NCBI GenBank assembly: GCA_951217055.1
Contig: OX578279.1
Location: 26,748,173 to 26,812,172, forward strand
DNA: 64,000 bases
Reading direction: 5' to 3'
Source: Gerris lacustris
Lineage: Eukaryota; Arthropoda; Insecta; Hemiptera; Gerridae
How positions within the stretch are numbered: position 1 is the stretch's first letter; each line of letters opens with the position of its first letter. Shown here one piece after another: positions 57,204 to 64,000 of the stretch. Below the pieces are notes generated by a model. The model was not told where the DNA came from and did no database searches. It was given only the letters and a program-made list of their open reading frames with translations. The position numbers were made by a program, and so were the translations under genes.

Positions 57204-60200
57204 AGGCCCTTCGAGAGGGGGAGGCAGGTAAGGCTGGTGCCGGGGGGCCCGGACCTCCACTAAAGGGCCCGAATATCTCAAGCTCCGAACACCTAATTAT
57301 CTCCCAAAGAGTAAAACAAGGTATTTTTATATTAATTATTTTATGGTGAATTTAGATACATTTTTTAAATAATAATAATAAAAAAACCACTTGAGCAAGC
57401 AAATTTAATTAATTGAGTACCTACTCGTATATCGCAACAGCATTTATGACTTGGGTAGCCTAGGGACAGGTGTCCCTGTTACCTACATACTTTTTAGATT
57501 TAGGATGAGATATGGCACAATTAGTTACCTGGGGGTCAATGGCAATCATTCTAGCTTTGGAAACAGGAGATCTCCTTTCTTAGACTCTGGTTAGATGTTC
57601 CCCGCATCACGATATAAATGAGCAAATTCAATGATGTGGCGTCGATCTGGTTCAAAAGTTTATCGAGCAACACGGTAGCGAAAGCCATATTTGAGTGGAC
57701 TTCAAATTGATGCCAATAAAAAATTTATTTGTAAGAGATAGAAAACATACGTTCTAGTATTACTCACATAATGAAGCAGATTATAGTTATCTATCATATA
57801 ACTGGTTAACATGTAAAAATCAGTACTTATAAATAAAACCTGCTTGCTTTTAAACTACTCTTACATTATTTGTACTTGGAGTATTCAATGTTTTGGAAAC
57901 TTTCTAAAAGGACTACGAATGTATTTGAGAATTTTATCAAAAAATATTACTAACAAATGTGTTTACCAAGGCCACATAAATGAGGTGTCTAGTTCTAAAA
58001 CCAGGCAAACCACTAAAAATGTTAACTTTTTTGCATTTACTCCAATTAAGTTTTTAAAAGAGGTATCGACTCAACTTTTCATCAAATTCAAACAGTTAAA
58101 GGATTCTTTGTTTAATTATAAATATTTTCAGTTTATAGTCAAATTTGAATTTGATGCTCATCACAGTTTTTGTGCTTTTTGAAAACGTTTTGGAACTAGA
58201 TATCTCAAATATTAATAAAGGTTTGTTTATTTTTCTAAAGATAAAACTAAATAGCTTTAAAATCAAACAACAGCATACATAAGACCCTTAAGATGATAAT
58301 GCAGGGGAGGGGGAAATTAAATAAAGACTGAACTGAATCAAACCTCCAGAGCTTGAAATTATTCCGCTAAGATAATTTTAATGAATTTTTGATTATAATG
58401 AACATTATCGATTCAAAATATATTTTTAAATAATAGAGCATTAGATTTGGTAATATTTTTATTTCTTTATTTGTTATTAAACATTTTTATTTATATAAAT
58501 ATTTAAATAGCCTTTGTCAATTAATTAATAAGTCGAACGCATATATATGTAACCACTCAATGATTTGCAAGCCATTGAATAAATGTCGTCAAAAGAAAAA
58601 TATTTCGATTTTACCTGAAATTCTTTATCTTTGTACCGTGTAGGGAAAGTTAACTTGTGCCCTTACATTTTAATTGCAACACACGATGTGGTCAAATTAT
58701 ACATTAATCGTTTAGAATTTGATGTATCAATTTATATACTAATATTGGAACGACAAAATGAGATTTTCACAGGAAATGTATTAATATGAAACAGAGAATA
58801 CTTTGTCATTAATTGGATATCGCAATATCCAATAATGATTACAGTCATGACTGAATTATCATTATGATGAGATGTATTGCAATGAGATGATGAGATGTAT
58901 GTAATTAGAAGTATACTAATTATCAGTGCATTTAATTTTTAGTCCATCGTATTCCAATATGCTATATGTACTTTTCCTCATTATCAATGTATAAATATAT
59001 GATTATAAATGTCACTCGACCAATTGAACGTATAATTAAAACCTAAAAAGTCAGAGTCAAGAAAAAAACCCTCGATGTCCCTTACATTTTCCACGTTTCG
59101 ACTTTATTCAAATATTCATCGTAGGGAAACTGCATGACATGCTAATGCTGTAGAAATGATGTTTAACAAAAATATTTAAGGAAAACCTACTTACCATCAA
59201 GATGCACATAATTAATAAGTTGAAATAGATGCTATATACATCTTTCTATTAAGCAGTCACAATTTTTGTTTGAGATAGATAATATATTCTATCGATCCAT
59301 TTTTGTGCATCGACCGTTTCAATCTAATTATATTATACACTTTTATATATTACACATATTTGTTCTTTAATTAAAATTAGGGTTTGGTACCCGGTTATTT
59401 CAATCATGAAATGATTACCCCATAAAAAAGTTGCTTTTGACCGCAACCCTGACCATCTCCAGAAGACCTATGAATTCACAGTACTTGTTAATTATATATT
59501 ATAATAAAATAAGGAAAGAAATATTAGAAGAATCAGTAATTAGTATATTCAAATCATTTGTCAACTTCACTTAACAATTCCAAAGCTATTCTGTTTGACT
59601 TGGCTTTCGTTTTTACATGTCGACCTTTACTTGTGACATTGTTATTGTCAAAGTAACGCAGCACAAAATTTGCGTGGCTAATCGGACAAGTTTTGTTGGC
59701 CTCCTACTACTGCGGGCTTGTTTTTGTCGAGACAGTGCTAGGGACCATATAACAAGACCACCTGACAGCTGCCCCTTTTAGTCACTGTCCTTCTTCCAGC
59801 TCATTGTTGTGTCCTATTTGCCCCTAACTCTACACCCCTGTCTCTACATTCCTCACGGTTCCAGACCTCCAAGCCATGGGGTTGGCCACCCACTCCAAAA
59901 TTCCAACACTCCCCTTCTCTGCAAAACCCTCCTCCCTCTTTCTCCTCATTTTTTCGGTATCCATGTTTTTTGTCCTTGCGCAATACCCTATAAGTAATTC
60001 TTTTTTTTCTTTGACCATGTCTCTAACTCATAATGGATCACTAGATCACTCCCTCAATGACCGTACCGCATTATTCTATATCATCCACTGTAGAAGAGAA
60101 TGCGTTTTACGGCTCGTTAGTAAGTGGTACAAATTAATTGTTGGATTTCTTTACGCTTTTAACTCTCTTTATCCCTGAAATAGTTTTGTCCATTTAACTT

Positions 60201-61160
60201 AAACCTTTAAATCGACAGCGTCTTTTTAACTCGATAATTTAATCTAATTCTTTTGACAGCAAACTCAAAATCACCTGCAGCGTCTAATGTGTGTCTAAAC
60301 CCAATACAGGCAGATGGTTAATTGTTGATCTGCATGACAATAGTCAACTGCACTTGTAGTACATGAGGAAGTTGTAAAAGATAGCTGACAAACATTTTAA
60401 AGGTTGCAACAATCTTTCTTTTGAGTTGGGTATCAGATGAAAGCTTTAGAAATGCTTATTTGAAATTATATGTTGGTACAACTTCAGTAACTAATATTAT
60501 TTACTGACAACCTACTTATAGAGAAATATCCTAAAATCACATTGCCGGCAATTTTTATGCACGTTATACTACCATTTGTTTTCTTCCAAGAAAAAGGTGG
60601 GTGAATGCAAATAATTGTCTATCATTAGCTCTATCTCCTCCGTGGCGTAACCACAGGGCTTTATCAATACTCGCCCACACTACTATTGTTGTGAAGGGTG
60701 ACATAGTTCATAGCAATTCGACTCCCATTTGCCGAACTATTTGTTTTTTGAGACCACGACGTAATGATGGACGACTGTCTATCATTAGCGTAATGATGGA
60801 CGACTGTCTATCATTAGCGAAAAACATTTTTTTTTTCAAATTCATGGAGAAAATTTTTGTTGTTGTTAAGATGAAAATATTTGAAGGCTTCTAATGAAGT
60901 AGGCTTAGTTGGAAAGGAAAATCAGTGATGAAAAAGTTGACAGGATTCTCCCCTTTTAAATGTGATTTTTACAGCTGATCTAATGATTTTTCGTTGCAAT
61001 ACAAGCTATACTGTTGGCGAAAAAGTTAATCTACAGATGTAAGCAAACTGTTGGAAAAATGAAACCATCTTCATCTTTGGATAAACAATTAGAAAATCTT
61101 ATTTTAAAGATTGTACTAGTATACTATTGCACTAGTATAACTATGCATACTATATATATA
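57204..61160. other. Intergenic DNA
   Basis: 57204-57290 is a GC-rich fragment. 59690-59990 is C-rich and open on both strands but has no domain. 60760-60817 holds two 29-bp tandem units (CGTAATGATGGACGACTGTC..). The remainder is AT-rich with nothing recognised. Confidence 0.45.
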
Positions 61161-61238
61161 TTAGGCTAGGCGCACACTGGAGACAGCCTCCGCAGATAGT
61201 CCCCAGACTGTTTTGTCTCCAGTGTGTGCCTAGCCTAA
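61161..61238. mobile_element. 78-bp MITE
   Basis: TTAGGCTAGGCGCACACTGG at the left and CCAGTGTGTGCCTAGCCTAA at the right form near-perfect inverted repeats of ~25 bp, extended by GAGACA/TGTCTC, around a ~28-nt centre. It has no coding capacity. Confidence 0.85.
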
Positions 61239-62097
61239 GCATTATTTTATCAAAATAATTATAATCAATATTAATTTAATCATAAATATATTTTATTGTG
61301 TCCAATATTTAAAATTCATTGATTTTCTTTATTAGTTTTTTCATTTTTTTAATTCTTTAGATTATTAAAAAATTGACATTTTTCTTGTCAGAAATGATGG
61401 TGTCCCTATTTAGAATAACAAGTGGGAGGAATTCAATAAGAAGTGGCAGCTTGTGTGTGATTTTGTTTTCATAAATATTTCATGTTTTTCTGATGGGCAA
61501 GGTGTATTAAGGTTGAAGGGGTGCTGTGATCTCTCTCTATCCCCTTCTATAGATTCTTCATTTTTTATCTTCTGAATTCATTTTGCTAAGGCCTAAAGAA
61601 TAAGGTATAAAGAATTCTGGAATTATAACTGGAAAATTAATTATTTAAAAAAAAAAAAAAAAAATAGAATCTGAAATATAAAAAGAATACCTCTTTTTTA
61701 GCTTAAAAAAATATGATGCGATTAAAAACTACCTGAGTCAAAATGAATAAGCTAAAATAATTCTGTCATGGCACTATCATATTTATATCTGATGCGACTG
61801 ACAGTGTTGAAGAAGGTATTTGATATCCGGAAATAGATATATTTACCAGGTAATGGGTTGATACAAATCTAAGCCAACTCTTATACCCTATTGTTGTCTA
61901 CATAAAAAGTTAGGATGTTGATTATTCATGGAAATCTAGTGACACCACTGGGCTAATTTTAGCTAATATTAATTATGTTTATCTTATATTTTATTAATGA
62001 GTTTGGAAGGGATTGGTGTTTAATGCATCGATAATTGATTAAAAAAAATTTTTTAGAGGAATTATTTCACTGATAGTTACTTCTTATTTGTTGGCAG
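61239..62097. other. AT-rich DNA upstream of the 62.1-kb exon
   Basis: Probably intron or promoter of the plus-strand gene that follows. Includes an 18-base A run near 61648-61665. Nothing else recognised. Confidence 0.4.
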
Positions 62098-62165
62098 GTG
62101 TCGGATTTATACAGAAGAATAACTGATATTAACCTGGCTAGAAGCAGTGACAGTCAGAGACCGAG

Positions 62166-62224
62166 ATGCCTGGAAAACCATTTGTGTCATTTCCACACTT
62201 CGGGATAGAAGAGGCACGGAATAA
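62166..62224 (+). CDS. First coding exon of an unrecognised plus-strand gene (partial)
   Basis: ATG at 62166-62168 opens MPGKPFVSFPHFGIEEARN, 19 codons plus two bases (phase 2), ending at a strong GTAAGT donor (62225). An acceptor TTGGCAG ends at 62097, so the exon probably runs 62098-62224 with a 68-nt leader, implying an upstream non-coding exon. Base composition is clearly less AT-biased than the flanks. I do not recognise the protein, and no matching downstream exon was found before the window end, so the gene continues beyond 64000. Confidence 0.5.
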
Positions 62225-64000
62225 GTAAGTAGTTCTGAGGTACTTATAAAGTTAAATTTTCAAGTAAACATTTTAATAGAATACTGTTACACTTTCAATA
62301 TTCAGGGAATGTTCCCTTGTCAATATTATAGATTGAATATAAAATCAAATTTCGTTGTTCATTTTTTTTCTTCAACGCTTTGTTTATTCTGATATTCTTA
62401 ATATTAAAAATGAGTGACCTAAGGATTCAATCTATACTAATTTGAGTAAATATAATTGATGAACATGGAACAAAAATGTATCTTTATTTTAATGAATAAA
62501 TATCCAACAACTATATCATTAGAATACTAGTTATGTAACCATAAATAAAAAAATAAAGTTAAAATTAGTGTAAACATAATTGGACAAATCTTATATTTAA
62601 AAATTTGTGTTTATATTTAAGAAAAAAATTGTATTGATCTGGTATATTATGAAATCTGTTAATTTATTAGTTAAATTATTCTTTAGAAGGGTGGATGGAT
62701 GTTGTGGCTTGAGTGCATCTTGTGTAGCTTAGCATATTGTCCGTGCGTTATGTGTGCACTATAAATTGATTTTGGTTATGGGGTTGTCTCGTTGAAAAAC
62801 CATATTTTTGTCAGAGAAATCGGGGTTTCGGTCGTTCCACGATTCCAAATTGGTGAAGGTTTCCTCTATTTGGTCGCGGTATCGGATACGAAACAGCAGA
62901 TTTGTTCTAGGACAGGGGTGCCTAAGATTCACGGTATAGGGGATCAAGTCAGTGCAAGGTGATCCATTAGCATTAGCATGATAAAGATATGGGTCCAGCT
63001 GCTTACGTCATGCATCTAACTATCCGTGTAATAATCGGCCGCTTCCCCTTGTCTATACGGTGTAGGATTGTTTGTCACTCTTTAGCTGCAGTTTTCTGAA
63101 CAGTCCCTCTTGTTCTATCCGATATCCTCGTTTGTCACACAGCCCGTGTCACTCCCTTCTACATTGCAATGGCTTTAGTCACGCTTTTCCTGCTCGATTA
63201 CGACTGCTGCGGACCCCTGGTATTACCCCCTTCTTCCCTTCACTCTGGGGGAGACGCATAGCTGACATTCCTCAAGTGTTAATAAGATGAGAGTCCGCTA
63301 TTCACAAGCAGAAAACTCCATCCCCGCAGACACCCTTGTTAGGACACTTCAAAACATTCAAACTCATCGTATTGGACGAGGTAGAAATGATCCTGTTCTC
63401 TGTTAAAAGCGAGGTGTTCGATCTTGGCTGAACTAATTAATACTGGTGGTGCCTTTAGACAGACGGTTGTATTAACCGTACTCCTCTTAAAATGCTTTAA
63501 TACTAGCTACAACTTAATTACTTCATAACATCTTGTAGGAGAAAAATCATTTCTTTTTCCCAGATAACCACTGATATTAGGAAATTCAAAGCAACAGTAT
63601 TAATCATAAAATTAATAATAAGGGCCGATAGAATAAAAATCATTGTAAATTACTTTTTATTCTGAGAAGTGAATCTCATAATGAATTCTCAAAAGAATGG
63701 ACCAAACTCTATTGAATAAAGCTAGAAAAAATATATAATATTATAATATATTCCTAATTTGTAGACCTTGATCATCACTGGAAAGGAGAAAATTTAAGTT
63801 TAATATAAAAGAACAAGTGAAGAAATAGAAGCGGGAAGAAAAAAAGCTTCGTTTTTGGTATTGCTTTCCAATAAATAAATCCCAAGAAATCTATTGCTTG
63901 CTCCGCACAAATTATGTTTGCTAAGTTAAATATGTGAATGTTAAAAACACAATAACAACAAGACTGTCCATATTTACTTAAAACAAACGTACATACATAT
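62225..64000. other. Probable intron with a GC-richer unassigned block
   Basis: 62680-63480 is richer in G/C than the flanks and holds short open frames on both strands without recognisable domains. It may be a degraded mobile element. The rest is AT-rich. Confidence 0.4.

Noticed and set aside
59876..60178. 100-codon plus-strand frame beginning in a good start context (GCCATGG) with a hydrophobic segment
   Set aside because: C/T-rich DNA open on several frames, no donor or acceptor support and no recognisable family; kept only as a remote possibility.

Overview
This window is AT-rich, intron-rich, repeat-dense animal DNA. The clearest gene is an arthropod-type LMX1 LIM-homeobox gene. The base composition and the many short DNA-transposon-like repeats would fit a crustacean such as a copepod, but that placement is an inference and not a database match. 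The sequence is read as a eukaryotic chromosome segment: GT..AG introns, no operons and no ribosome binding sites.

Layout. (1) About 7.9-19.8 kb, minus strand: exons of a small secreted protein. They are a signal-peptide exon (19.7 kb), a six-cysteine exon (11.5 kb), a second signal-peptide exon (10.5 kb), a canonical EGF-like exon (8.1 kb) and a possible terminal exon (7.9 kb). (2) 21.3-28.4 kb, minus strand: a complete four-exon paralogue of the same design (signal peptide, six-cysteine module, EGF-like domain, short tail; 140 residues). Its 5.6-kb first intron carries a broken Ty3/gypsy retrotransposon. All internal junctions in both loci are phase 1, so the modules can be joined in frame in several ways. 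(3) 33.8-53.3 kb, minus strand: a complete eight-exon LMX1 gene (372 residues; two LIM domains, homeodomain, conserved C-terminal motif). Its 15.7-kb first intron is full of repeats and holds a possible regulatory island. (4) 55.9-56.7 kb, plus strand: a frameshifted pseudogene resembling a mobile-element-associated PIN/FEN-like nuclease. (5) 62.1-62.2 kb, plus strand: a probable first coding exon of an unrecognised gene that continues beyond the window.

Most of the rest is repeats. Several families occur more than once here, so their ends can be compared: a ~0.55-kb family with a tRNA-like B box (five copies); a family with CAGGTCAAGTGTGTGCT inverted ends (two complementary truncated copies); a 1001-bp element flanked by TA; a ~0.6-kb terminal-inverted-repeat element built on ~130-bp internal tandem units; MITEs ending in CTTCTTTAGATTGTTACTCC; and three long foldback (snapback) sequences. 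No tRNA, rRNA or CRISPR was seen.

How the genes may work: the two secreted-protein loci look like a tandem duplication of modular, disulfide-rich extracellular proteins. LMX1 is a developmental DNA-binding transcription factor. Nothing in the sequence shows a functional link between them.
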